From UBA4416 sp040389965 (lineage in GTDB: Bacteria > Bacteroidota > Bacteroidia > B-17B0 > Aurantibacillaceae): a stretch of 64,000 nt of DNA. Under the pieces are notes generated by a model. The model had not been told where the DNA came from. It worked only from the letters and a program-made list of their open reading frames with translations, and ran no database searches. Where the stretch lies: positions 9,606-73,605 of the forward strand of contig JAZJZF010000013.1 in assembly GCA_040389965.1 (NCBI GenBank). The letters run 5' to 3'. Positions 1 to 8,843 of the stretch are shown here, in pieces. Within the stretch, counting starts at the first letter, position 1; each line of letters starts with the position of its first letter. A program made the position numbers and the translations under genes.

Positions 1-357
1 TTCAGCTACTTGCCAGGCACAATCAGCTACTAAATATTTCATGGAAATATGCTTTGTAAATGAAATACCCAAAACAGTAATAATTGAAAACAGAACCAAA
101 CCCAGTAAAATGCCACTAACAGCGCCTCTCAGGAGTGGGGCTGTAATAAGGTTGACAAGAATCTTTGTTTCAAAGGTTCTGTATAATACATAAGAAATAA
201 TAAGGTAAACAAGAGCCGCGAGAAAAAGAAAAAGAACTTTAGAAAAGGTAATGCGGTTAAGGTCATTAAGGAAAATGCCATGCCAAAAATAGAATGCACC
301 ATACATCAATACAGCTGCCACAATCCAACTGACAAAAAACCTGAATGAATATTGCAT
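1..357 (-). CDS. Partial integral membrane protein, unknown function
   Basis: An open frame runs leftward from an ATG at 357 off the window edge, giving 119 codons with no stop. The translation begins MQYSFRFFVSWIVAAVLMYG and has three to four hydrophobic segments (about residues 6-26, 40-58, 75-97) separated by short polar loops, so it is an inner-membrane protein. I do not recognise the family. It is transcribed divergently from the lipoprotein gene at 449, with a 91-base gap that carries that gene's promoter. The C-terminus lies outside the window. Confidence 0.55.
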   Translation of the reverse strand, partial: MQYSFRFFVSWIVAAVLMYGAFYFWHGIFLNDLNRITFSKVLFLFLAALVYLIISYVLYRTFETKILVNLITAPLLRGAVSGILLGLVLFSIITVLGISFTKHISMKYLVADCAWQVAE

Positions 358-413
358 TAAATCTAAATTAAATTTTCGATAACAATATTACAAAAACTTT
401 GCCAAACATTCCA

Positions 414-444
414 TTGGAAATGACATCTAAATATATTAAGTTTG
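414..444 (+). promoter_or_regulatory. Bacteroidota-type promoter of the lipoprotein gene at 449
   Basis: A TTG (-33 element) at 414-416 is followed after 20 bases by TAAGTTTG at 437-444, which matches the Bacteroidota sigma-A consensus TTTG/TTG-N19-21-TAnnTTTG. The -7 box ends only 4 bases before the ATG at 449, so the transcript should start at or next to the start codon (leaderless or nearly so). Confidence 0.6.
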
Positions 445-448
445 TAAT

Positions 449-2062
449 ATGCGCATTCTGTTTAAAGTACTGCTTCCGGCTGTGTTTTTGTTACTGGCAG
501 GCTCCTGTAAAAAGGAAAAGACCAGCTGGGATATCGATGCCGCTTTTCCCATTGCCCAAAGTCACTTAAACATTAGCAATTTTTTTGGAGATACGATCTT
601 TAAAGCCGACCCCACAGGCTTGTTACATATAGCCTTTAGCAAGGATATTATCAATTTTACGATGGATAGCCTGGTAAAATTGCCCGATACTACTGTTACA
701 ATAGGTTTTACATCGCCTTTTGTGTCGCAATTGAACCCGGGAACACCCATTTTCTCTAATAATGCCTCTACCGACCGGGAAATAACCTTCCAGATAAGCA
801 ATGGGGTAGAATTAAATAAAGCTATTATAAAGAAAGGCTTTTTAAAGGTGGAGTACTTTAATTCGTACGGACAGCCTCTGAATTTCAATTATGAGATCAA
901 TTCGGCAAATTTATGGGGCAATATCCTGCATATTAACCAAACTATTGGCGGAGGGTCTGTATCTAACCCTGCTACATTAACCCAAACCTATGCACTCGAC
1001 GATTACACGATTAATTTAACAGGTTTAACTAATACTAAAGTAAATACATTGGTGCAAACCTACACTATCAGTACAGATGCTTCGGGTTCTGCCGATGCAT
1101 TACAGGTAGGGCAGGGGCTTAGTGTAAAATTGTCTTTTGTTAAGGTTGTTCCGGCTTATGTTCAGGGTTATTTTGGGCAACAGGATCTTTCTTTTGGGCC
1201 TGATTCCAGCCTGGTAGGCCTGCTGGAAAACTTTAAACCCAGCAATTTTGCTTTAACACAATCTGCTATTAATTTCAGGATCATTAATGAGTTTGGTATT
1301 GAATTAAGCAGTTCTATAAATGCTCTTCGTTCTATAAAAACAAACCCTGCCAATGTTGTAACACTTAATGCAGGTAATTTATTACAATCCATAAACATTA
1401 ACCGAGCGGGGAAAACCAATAATGCTTCTAATCCTGTTTTTCCCTGGGTAAAGCAAATCGATATCAATTCCTCCAACTCTAACCTCAATAGTTTTTTAGA
1501 AAACCTTCCTAACTACCTGGGATACAGCATTAATGCGAAACTAAATCCCCTGGGCAATGTTTCGGCCGGGAATGATTTTGCATACTATGGACACGGATTA
1601 AAAGTAATTGCAGATGTGGATATTCCTTTTGCCTTATCTGCTGATTATTTTAATTTAATTAATTACGCTAAAATGGACATTACCCAGATAAGCCAGCTCA
1701 ATAATGTTAACAGCTGTGATATTATACTAAAGGCCCGCAATAATTATCCGTTTACAGTTAAGATCCAGGGGTATATGTTAAATGATCAAATGCAGACAGT
1801 AGATTCGTTATTTAACTGGACTAATAATACCATCCAGTCAGCAGTTACCAATAACCTTAATACCGTTTTAAATTATACAGATACAAAACTGGTTTCGACC
1901 TTTGACAGAGAGAAAGTGCAGCATCTTATCCAGTGCAAGCAAATTAAATTTGTGACCTACTTATACCTTCCAAACCAGCCAACACCGATAAAAGTCACTG
2001 ATAGCAGCTATCTTGATCTCGTGTTAAGTGCAAATGTAGATTATAATGTAAAAACAAATTAA
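449..2062 (+). CDS. Large secreted lipoprotein, unknown function
   Basis: 537 residues. The N-terminus is a lipoprotein signal peptide ending in a lipobox (LLLAGSC), and the mature protein starts CKKEK, common in Bacteroidota lipoproteins. The rest is polar and rich in Asn, Thr and Ser with alternating hydrophobic residues, which fits a beta-sandwich protein. I recognise no named family. The stop overlaps the next start by one base (TAATG at 2060-2064), so it is translationally coupled to the beta-barrel gene that follows; the pair probably acts together at the outer membrane (inference). The start is fixed by the signal peptide and by a promoter box ending 4 bases upstream. Confidence 0.7.
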   Translation: MRILFKVLLPAVFLLLAGSCKKEKTSWDIDAAFPIAQSHLNISNFFGDTIFKADPTGLLHIAFSKDIINFTMDSLVKLPDTTVTIGFTSPFVSQLNPGTPIFSNNASTDREITFQISNGVELNKAIIKKGFLKVEYFNSYGQPLNFNYEINSANLWGNILHINQTIGGGSVSNPATLTQTYALDDYTINLTGLTNTKVNTLVQTYTISTDASGSADALQVGQGLSVKLSFVKVVPAYVQGYFGQQDLSFGPDSSLVGLLENFKPSNFALTQSAINFRIINEFGIELSSSINALRSIKTNPANVVTLNAGNLLQSININRAGKTNNASNPVFPWVKQIDINSSNSNLNSFLENLPNYLGYSINAKLNPLGNVSAGNDFAYYGHGLKVIADVDIPFALSADYFNLINYAKMDITQISQLNNVNSCDIILKARNNYPFTVKIQGYMLNDQMQTVDSLFNWTNNTIQSAVTNNLNTVLNYTDTKLVSTFDREKVQHLIQCKQIKFVTYLYLPNQPTPIKVTDSSYLDLVLSANVDYNVKTN

Positions 2063-3309
2063 TGAGAACACAATTAGTCCTGTTATTACTGTTATTTTCA
2101 ACTTTTGCCTTTTCGCAATATAATTCTGAGTTTTTAAATTATGATAAAACCGGCAGAAGTATTTCTGTTAATGCAGAGTATGAGCTTGGTTCCAATGGTA
2201 TTTATAATGCGTTTTTAAACAAATTTATATATGGAGGCTATATTGATAAGGCAATGAAAGATAAGTCTGCAAATCATATGAAAGAACTCAATGTATTGGG
2301 TGCAAATTTTAATTATGATATTTCTGCTTTTTTTGGCAGAAAGCCGAAGTATTCATACCTGATAGGTTTTAAAGACCAACGGATTTACAATGCTTCTTAC
2401 ACAAAAGATTTTTATCAATTGGCATTTTATGGCAATAAACCTTATTTAAATGAGACCAAAAACTTTAGTGGCTCAAGTATCAACTCTTTACGTTTTCAGG
2501 AATTAAAAATTGGTTTTATATGGAACAAAATAGATACTACTGCTAAAATAGGAGTATCTGTTTCTATTTTAAAAGGCCAGCAGTTATTTTATATTAAAGC
2601 AAACCAGGGATCGTCGTTATATACTAATAGTGATGGAACAGAGTTGATCTTTAATTCGAATTTTACAATGGCCATAAGCGATACCGCTAAGTTTAAAAAT
2701 CCGTATTTATATTCGGGTATTGGAGCAAGTGCCGACATTTTTTTTGAAACTCCTTATAAGAGCAGACTAGGGAAAAGTAGTGTACTTACGGTAAATGCCA
2801 ATAATATTGGTTTCCTGCATTGGTTCGATAACAGTATACAATACAGCAGTGATTCAAGCTTTAAGTTTTCGGGATACCATGTTGATAATTTACTGGATCT
2901 TAAAGATTCTACATTATCTGCCATTGACAAGGACACTATTATTAAAAACACCACCAATGCCCACAAAGAAGCGTTTAACGTCAATATACCTACTAATTTA
3001 ATCATCATTAATAAAATTATTTTTACCGATAAATTTGCATTGAGCACGGGATTCAGGTATTTATTCAACTCCAATTTTAAACCGTATTTTTTTGCCGATG
3101 CTGAGTACCGCTTTGCTAAACACTTTTCGGGCGATTTACATGTAGGCTACGGAGGCTATGCCAAGCTAGGGGTAGGCTTAACGCTTAGTTATAATTCGCC
3201 TGGTTTTTATATTAAAATAGGCAGTAATAGTTTGCAGGGATACATCTCGCCTAAAAACACATACGGACAAGGAGCATTTGTAAGCATTGCTAAAAAATTT
3301 AAAAGATAA
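2062..3309 (+). CDS. Outer-membrane beta-barrel protein (DUF5723-like)
   Basis: 415 residues with a signal peptide (MRTQLVLLLLLFSTFAFSQ). The body has alternating aromatic and hydrophobic strands with Gly/Asn turns and a C-terminal run of strands (HVGYGGYAKLGVGLTLSY, then GFYIKIGSNSL), as in an outer-membrane barrel. It resembles the DUF5723 proteins of Bacteroidota; that assignment is from memory of the family and is tentative. It overlaps the upstream lipoprotein by one base and lies 5 bases before the T9SS cargo gene, so the three form one transcription unit. No substrate can be inferred. Confidence 0.6.
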   Translation: MRTQLVLLLLLFSTFAFSQYNSEFLNYDKTGRSISVNAEYELGSNGIYNAFLNKFIYGGYIDKAMKDKSANHMKELNVLGANFNYDISAFFGRKPKYSYLIGFKDQRIYNASYTKDFYQLAFYGNKPYLNETKNFSGSSINSLRFQELKIGFIWNKIDTTAKIGVSVSILKGQQLFYIKANQGSSLYTNSDGTELIFNSNFTMAISDTAKFKNPYLYSGIGASADIFFETPYKSRLGKSSVLTVNANNIGFLHWFDNSIQYSSDSSFKFSGYHVDNLLDLKDSTLSAIDKDTIIKNTTNAHKEAFNVNIPTNLIIINKIIFTDKFALSTGFRYLFNSNFKPYFFADAEYRFAKHFSGDLHVGYGGYAKLGVGLTLSYNSPGFYIKIGSNSLQGYISPKNTYGQGAFVSIAKKFKR

Positions 3310-3314
3310 CAACC

Positions 3315-4760
3315 ATGAAAATAGTAATCTTCTTTTTCCTCTGCTTGTCATGTAACGTTTTACTAGCCCAGGCGCCACAAAAATTTTATATGCGCTTTGG
3401 AGGCAATGGCTATGATGTGGGCTATGATGTAAAACAAACCCTTGATAATGGTTATATCATTACCGGATCCACAAGTAGCTTCGGACAAGGCAATACTGAC
3501 ATGTACCTTATAAAACTGGATAGCGTAGGGCATAAAAAGTTTGAAACCTCTTTTGGGAATTATAATAATGAGATCGGTAAGAGTGTGGTTCAGCTTTTAG
3601 ACTCGAGTTATGTAGTGGTTGGTTATACTAATTCTATTGGCTTTGGAGGCTATGATATTTTTTTAGTAAAGACTGATAAGAACGGAAATTTACTTTGGCA
3701 AAAAACAATAGGGGGGACCGACTGGGATTTTGCTTACAGTATGCAGACTACAAGCGATGGAGGATTTATTATTGCAGGAACAACTTACAGTTATGGATAC
3801 GGAAATGCCGATGGCTATGTGATAAAAACGGATGCAAGTGGTAATACAATATGGACAAAAACCTACGGAGGAGCCAATGACGACGAATTTAAATCGGTTA
3901 TACAAACAGCTGACGGAGGTTACGCTTTAACCGGTTATACAAAAAGTCACAATGATGTTAATGGGGATTCCTGGTTGTTTAAACTTAATACTTCAGGGGA
4001 TTCAGTAAAATCTTTTTCTTATAATTTCGGAAAGTTTGACTCATATAATGACATAAAAGAATTATCTACGGGAGAATATTTGATTGGAGGAGCCGTAACT
4101 TTTACAAATACACAAAATATGGATGGCATTTTTGCCAAAATTAATACCTCAGGGCAAGTCTTATTGCAAGTGTTTGAAGGACAGGCTGGTTCAGATGAAC
4201 AGATTTATAAAGTAAATGTTTCTAATTCGTCTTTTGGAACATACACTTTCCTCTGTAATTCGCATGAGAATGGTTCTGCATTTCAAAATCAAATAAAATT
4301 ATTATTAATAGATGCAGGAGGAGGATATGTTAACGGCGGATCCATTGGAAGTTCATTTGACGATGAATGTTATAGTTTTTGTTTAACCAAAGAATCATCT
4401 AAAGGATATGCTGCTATTGGATATACAGACAGTTACAATAGTATATTATCAGATTTCTTTTTTATAAAATATGATTCATTACTTTCAATAGGAACAAATA
4501 TAACTTCGTTAAAAGAAACTAACTTAATAAAAAAGGTTAACGTTTTTCCTAATCCCTTCTCTGAAAAAATTTATTTTGAAAATATAGAAAGTATTGATAT
4601 ATATACCTTACAAGGTGATATGGTTTATTATAATTCAAAAATTAATTCAAATAGCTTAGATCTTGGGTTTTTAAGTGCTGGTACATATATAATATCCGTA
4701 ACTAATAAAAGCCATTATAAATTTTCGCAGAAACTCATTAAAATAAATACAGATGATTAA
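3315..4760 (+). CDS. Secreted beta-propeller-like protein with T9SS type A sorting domain
   Basis: 481 residues with signal peptide MKIVIFFFLCLSCNVLLAQ. Residues about 20-390 carry repeats of about 50 residues built on 'DGGYIITG...GYGNADGYVIKTDASGN..W.KTYGG', as in the delta-60/propeller-like proteins of Bacteroidota. The last 80 residues are a type A T9SS C-terminal domain (VNVFPNPFSEKIYFEN ... GTYIISV ... FSQKLIKI), so the protein is exported through T9SS and likely anchored at the surface or released. It follows the barrel gene by 5 bases and overlaps the glycosyltransferase gene by 8 bases. The binding partner or enzymatic role is unknown. Confidence 0.8.
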   Translation: MKIVIFFFLCLSCNVLLAQAPQKFYMRFGGNGYDVGYDVKQTLDNGYIITGSTSSFGQGNTDMYLIKLDSVGHKKFETSFGNYNNEIGKSVVQLLDSSYVVVGYTNSIGFGGYDIFLVKTDKNGNLLWQKTIGGTDWDFAYSMQTTSDGGFIIAGTTYSYGYGNADGYVIKTDASGNTIWTKTYGGANDDEFKSVIQTADGGYALTGYTKSHNDVNGDSWLFKLNTSGDSVKSFSYNFGKFDSYNDIKELSTGEYLIGGAVTFTNTQNMDGIFAKINTSGQVLLQVFEGQAGSDEQIYKVNVSNSSFGTYTFLCNSHENGSAFQNQIKLLLIDAGGGYVNGGSIGSSFDDECYSFCLTKESSKGYAAIGYTDSYNSILSDFFFIKYDSLLSIGTNITSLKETNLIKKVNVFPNPFSEKIYFENIESIDIYTLQGDMVYYNSKINSNSLDLGFLSAGTYIISVTNKSHYKFSQKLIKINTDD

Positions 4761-6246
4761 ACTATTTCAAGATAAGAACTTTGAAAAGTTGTTGTTTTTT
4801 GTTTTGTTTTCTTTAGTGCTGCTTTTTTTAGATTTCCAATCGTTATTCTTTCTGCAACCACGAAGTTTTCATTTTATAAGGCAAACCGATTCCTTGTCAT
4901 TCATAAACTATTATACAAAAACAGGGTTTAATTTTTTTAATATTGGCAACCTCAATTTATATAATGGTACAGGTAAAACCGCTTGTGAGTTCCCTATATT
5001 TTATTACATCGTAGCGTTATTGTCAAAAACAGGAATTAAAAGTTATCTGCTTCTTAAATTTCTATATTTAATCATATTTTTTATTACTTCATTTTGTACC
5101 TATTCTTTTATCCGTAAAAAGAATAGGTTTATCGATGCACTTTCTATAACATTCTTGTTGTTTTCATCTACAGTTATTTTATATTATACGTTAAATTATA
5201 TTCCAAATTACCCGGCATTATGCTTTACCTTAATTGCATGCATCTATTTTCTCAATTATATAGAAACCAATACTAAAAAGGATATTAACTTATCGATAGT
5301 GTTTTTTTTGTTTGCCAGTCTGCTTAAAATCACTTTTGCCATTTATCCTATAGCGTGTTTTTTATATTTAGCTGTCCGCTTTTTCATTTATAAAAAAAAT
5401 GAGCGTAAACCATTGTTGTTTTTTATAATGTCTTTTGTAGTTGTTGTTATTTGGAATTTTCACGTCGTTTATTATAACACCGTTAACCATGCAAATTATT
5501 ATCTAACCGCAACAAAACCTCTATGGTCTGCAACTTCTGGCGAAAGACATGAAGTGATTGATTTTATACTTAACTATTGGCTTTACAAATATTATTATCA
5601 ATCAACGATTCACCTTTTTTTTATAGTTATATTTTTAAGCCTTATATTCTATAAAAAATTAAATCGCCACTACTTTTTCGTTTCTTTGCTATTTTTTCTT
5701 GGTGTCACAAGTTACTTCATTCTCTTTTTTAAGCAATTTAGAGATCACGATTATTATTTCTTAGAGTTTATTCCATTATTATTTCTTGTTTTTTATCATT
5801 CGTTTATTACGATTAAACACATTGGTAATCATAAAATAGTTCAAGCTATATTGTCAGGTATCATTTTGATAATATCCCTTTTAAGTATCAATTATGCAAA
5901 GATAAATCTTCAAAGACGATATGATAAGCCATTTGAACAGGTTTCAAAAATTGCTTATACTTTGGAAGGAATGGAGGCAAAATTTGATAGCTTGGCTATT
6001 TCAAAAGATGCTAAAGTATTGGTTATACCTGATAATACAATGAATGGAAGTTTATATTATATTAATCGATTTGGATATACAAGGGTGGATACCACTAATA
6101 TAAAAGTTTATATAGATAGGTCAGACTATATTCTTATAACAGATAGCACATTCCCGGCTGAAATTATCAAAAAATTCAATGTTCAAAATATGGGACTGTT
6201 CTATAGAGGAACAAGCTTATATAAAATAAATAATTTTAAGCCCTGA
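4753..6246 (+). CDS. GT-C fold membrane glycosyltransferase (ArnT/PMT-like)
   Basis: 497 residues with about ten hydrophobic segments up to residue about 380 and a C-terminal polar domain of about 110 residues. The first periplasmic loop contains RQTDSLSF, followed by CEFPIFYYIVALL, the position where GT-C enzymes carry their catalytic acidic residue. Such enzymes take sugars from polyprenyl-phosphate donors. The start overlaps the end of the T9SS cargo gene by 8 bases, so a role in glycosylating a surface protein or glycan is possible (inference). A strong terminator follows. Acceptor and donor cannot be read from sequence. Confidence 0.65.
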   Translation: MIKLFQDKNFEKLLFFVLFSLVLLFLDFQSLFFLQPRSFHFIRQTDSLSFINYYTKTGFNFFNIGNLNLYNGTGKTACEFPIFYYIVALLSKTGIKSYLLLKFLYLIIFFITSFCTYSFIRKKNRFIDALSITFLLFSSTVILYYTLNYIPNYPALCFTLIACIYFLNYIETNTKKDINLSIVFFLFASLLKITFAIYPIACFLYLAVRFFIYKKNERKPLLFFIMSFVVVVIWNFHVVYYNTVNHANYYLTATKPLWSATSGERHEVIDFILNYWLYKYYYQSTIHLFFIVIFLSLIFYKKLNRHYFFVSLLFFLGVTSYFILFFKQFRDHDYYFLEFIPLLFLVFYHSFITIKHIGNHKIVQAILSGIILIISLLSINYAKINLQRRYDKPFEQVSKIAYTLEGMEAKFDSLAISKDAKVLVIPDNTMNGSLYYINRFGYTRVDTTNIKVYIDRSDYILITDSTFPAEIIKKFNVQNMGLFYRGTSLYKINNFKP

Positions 6247-6260
6247 ATTTAAAGATTAAA

Positions 6261-6294
6261 AAAAGAGCCAATTGTGTTAACAACCGGCTCTTTT
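6261..6294. terminator. Bidirectional intrinsic terminator between convergent genes
   Basis: AAAAGAGCC (6261-6269) pairs perfectly with GGCTCTTTT (6286-6294). The stem has T runs on the right and A runs on the left, so it can serve both the glycosyltransferase gene on the plus strand and queA on the minus strand. Confidence 0.85.
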
Positions 6295-6312
6295 TTATTT
6301 CTAGAATAAATC

Positions 6313-7362
6313 CTACAAAATCAACATGGCGTCGCCATATGAGTAAAATTTATATTTCTCTTTAATGGCTTCCTTGTAAGCTTTCATAATTAAATCGTAA
6401 CCTCCAAAAGCCGCAATCTGCATTAATAAGGTCGATTCAGGCATATGGAAATTAGTAATCATGCAATTAGCTACAGAAAAATCGTATGGAGGGAAAATGA
6501 ATTTGTTGGTCCAGCCCGAATAAGGATTTACATGTCCCGTTGTAGAAACCGACGATTCCAATGCACGCATTACAGTAGTTCCTACAGCGCATACTTTTTT
6601 CTTTCTGTCTTTCCCCGAATTAATAATTTTACAGGCTTCTTCAGTTATAATAGCTTCTTCGCTATCCATTTTGTGTTTGGTTAAATCTTCCACTTCAACC
6701 ATTCTAAAGGTACCAAGACCAATATGTAATGTTAAACGGGCAAAGTCGATCCCCTTAATTTCAAGGCGTTTTAATAGCTCACGGCTAAAATGCAAACCTG
6801 CAGTAGGGGCAGCCACCGCTCCTTCATTTTTAGCAAATACAGTCTGGTAACGCTCAATATCGCTTTCTTCAACCGCACGTTTAATGTATTTAGGTAATGG
6901 TGTTTCACCTAAATCGTATAATGCTTTTCTGAATTCTTCGTACGGGCCATCAAATAAGAAACGTAATGTTCTTCCACGGGAAGTTGTATTATCAATAACT
7001 TCAGCTACAACATTATCGTTTTCGCCAAAGTATAATTTATTACCGATACGGATTTTACGCGCCGGATCTACCAAAACGTCCCATAAACGGCTTTCTGCGT
7101 TTAATTCGCGTAGTAAGAATACTTCAATTTTTGCACCGGTTTTTTCTTTATTTCCGTACATACGTGCCGGGAACACTTTAGTATCGTTCAATACCATTAC
7201 ATCGCCTTCGTCAAAGTAATTGATAATGTCTTTAAATTTTTTGTGGTGAATTTTTCCGGTAGCACGGTCTACGACCATTAATCTACTTTCATCACGGTTT
7301 TTTGAAGGATGCTCTGCCAGGAGTTCTTTTGGCAAATTGAATTTGAACATGGATAACTTCAT
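6313..7362 (-). CDS. queA: S-adenosylmethionine:tRNA ribosyltransferase-isomerase QueA
   Basis: 349 residues, full length. QueA moves the ribosyl part of SAM onto preQ1-modified tRNA to make epoxyqueuosine in the wobble base of Asp, Asn, His and Tyr tRNAs. The N-terminus (FNLPKELLAEHPSKNRDESRL), the segments VMVLNDTKVFPARM and GAVAAPTAGLHFS, and the C-terminus SYGDAMLI are typical of the family. It is a single-gene unit with the shared terminator at 6261-6294 downstream. The 261-base gap upstream holds structured sequence (7426-7544). Confidence 0.97.
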   Translation of the reverse strand: MKLSMFKFNLPKELLAEHPSKNRDESRLMVVDRATGKIHHKKFKDIINYFDEGDVMVLNDTKVFPARMYGNKEKTGAKIEVFLLRELNAESRLWDVLVDPARKIRIGNKLYFGENDNVVAEVIDNTTSRGRTLRFLFDGPYEEFRKALYDLGETPLPKYIKRAVEESDIERYQTVFAKNEGAVAAPTAGLHFSRELLKRLEIKGIDFARLTLHIGLGTFRMVEVEDLTKHKMDSEEAIITEEACKIINSGKDRKKKVCAVGTTVMRALESSVSTTGHVNPYSGWTNKFIFPPYDFSVANCMITNFHMPESTLLMQIAAFGGYDLIMKAYKEAIKEKYKFYSYGDAMLIL

Positions 7363-7425
7363 CTGTTATAATTTTCTTTAAAATAAGACAGAACGAAATA
7401 GGCCCGGGAGCCATTTCATAATCTT

Positions 7426-7544
7426 ACGGGATTAATAATAAGATGGCGAAATTACCATCACAAATCCCGTTTTCGACATTATGCTAATATTTATATGTCA
7501 TTGATTATGAGTATAATAAAATATCATATTTAACATAATGTTAA
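7426..7544. other. Structured intergenic sequence upstream of queA
   Basis: ACGGGATT (7426-7433) pairs with AATCCCGT (7463-7470); inside it GATGG (7442-7446) pairs with CCATC (7455-7459), giving a nested hairpin. Further on, TTAACAT (7530-7536) and ATGTTAA (7538-7544) form an inverted repeat around one central base, like an operator. No T run follows, so it is not an ordinary terminator. Function unknown; I do not recognise a preQ1 riboswitch here. Confidence 0.35.
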
Positions 7545-7623
7545 TTATAGTTTAAAACGAACGTCAGGTTATAGCTAAATGAGACCTAAACAATATAATA
7601 TCAAAGATAAAAAAGTTACTAAA

Positions 7624-8769
7624 TCATGATTCTAATTCATCCACCGCTAACTTACCTACCAAGGATCCAATGGCTATTCCCATACCTCCCATTCTTACTG
7701 CACAGATTATATTTGGAGATATTTTTTTAATGATTGGTTTCTTTTCGTTTCCAACTCCCATAATACCCGACCAGCGTTGTTCAATTTCAAACGGAGTTCC
7801 CGCTAATATAACATGCTTTAATAAATGGTTTAAACGGGATTGAATTTTAGGATTCAATTTTAATTCAGTGGTAGTTTCTGTTTTAAAATCCAGGTTTCGG
7901 CCGCCACCAAACAAAACCCGGTTTCCAATATTTCTGAAATAATAATAGCCTTCATCGTAATGAAAAGTTCCTTTTAGCTTAAGATTCTTAATCGGTTTTG
8001 TGACTAAAACCTGTGCTCTGGCCGGTTTTACATCTTTTAATGCCAGTAACTCCGTGGCAAAGCCATTTGTGGCAACAATCACTTTTTTTGTATTGATCTC
8101 TCCTACAGATGTTTTAAGATTTACATATGTCTTTAAATCTTCCAAACCGGTCACTTTTACAGTATTCAGGAGTTTAATCCCCATACTTACGGCCAATTCT
8201 ATCAGATGTTGCATCATACATCCGGTATCGATCTGCCCTTCTTTTTTATTATAGATTAATCCTTTTATGTTTTTAAATCCAAAATCGCCAATCTTTTCAT
8301 TTTTAACACAATACGTCTGTTTCGATTTGGTAAAAGACTTTATGTTTTTGTTAAGAAAATGAATCTGTTCGGCACAATTTCCGAACGTAACTTCATTATC
8401 AAACAATTCGTAGCCACCATATTCTCTATAATCAATAGCCTTATCGCCTAAACGTTTTCTCAGAAGTTCGAGTCCTTTAATGCGCATTTCAACGGTTTGC
8501 CAAACACGATCTTCGCCTGCATTTTTAATATCGGCTAATAACTCGCTTACGCTACCAAAGCAGGCAAATCCCGCATTTTTTGTACTTGCCCCTAATGGTA
8601 AAATTCCGCGTTCCAATATCAGAACATTTGCTTTTTTGTGCTTTTCTTTATAGGAAATTGCCGAATTGAGTCCCACTATTCCACTCCCAATAACAATAAG
8701 GTCTATATTTTTGAAATAGGTTTTCGTTTCCCAAAAACTAAAACCGGTTTCAATTATTTGGTTACGCAT
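7624..8769 (-). CDS. FAD-dependent amino acid/amine oxidase family oxidoreductase (DAO fold)
   Basis: 381 residues. The dinucleotide-binding motif GSGIVGLNSA lies at about residues 28-37, followed by an ERG segment that would bind the ribose of FAD; GASTKNAGFACFGS is the usual DAO-fold flavin loop. The C-terminus has RWSGIMGVG and the GGMGIAIGS motif that closes the FAD site. Family members oxidise D-amino acids, glycine or glutamylputrescine-type amines; the substrate here is unknown. It has no signal peptide and so acts in the cytoplasm. It is divergent from the repeat-protein gene at 8844. Confidence 0.85.
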   Translation of the reverse strand: MRNQIIETGFSFWETKTYFKNIDLIVIGSGIVGLNSAISYKEKHKKANVLILERGILPLGASTKNAGFACFGSVSELLADIKNAGEDRVWQTVEMRIKGLELLRKRLGDKAIDYREYGGYELFDNEVTFGNCAEQIHFLNKNIKSFTKSKQTYCVKNEKIGDFGFKNIKGLIYNKKEGQIDTGCMMQHLIELAVSMGIKLLNTVKVTGLEDLKTYVNLKTSVGEINTKKVIVATNGFATELLALKDVKPARAQVLVTKPIKNLKLKGTFHYDEGYYYFRNIGNRVLFGGGRNLDFKTETTTELKLNPKIQSRLNHLLKHVILAGTPFEIEQRWSGIMGVGNEKKPIIKKISPNIICAVRMGGMGIAIGSLVGKLAVDELES

Positions 8770-8843
8770 ATATTTTTAAATCAATTTATTATGGAAATTT
8801 ATGTAAATTTAACCCTTAATACAAAACTACAGCTTTGTAACAT

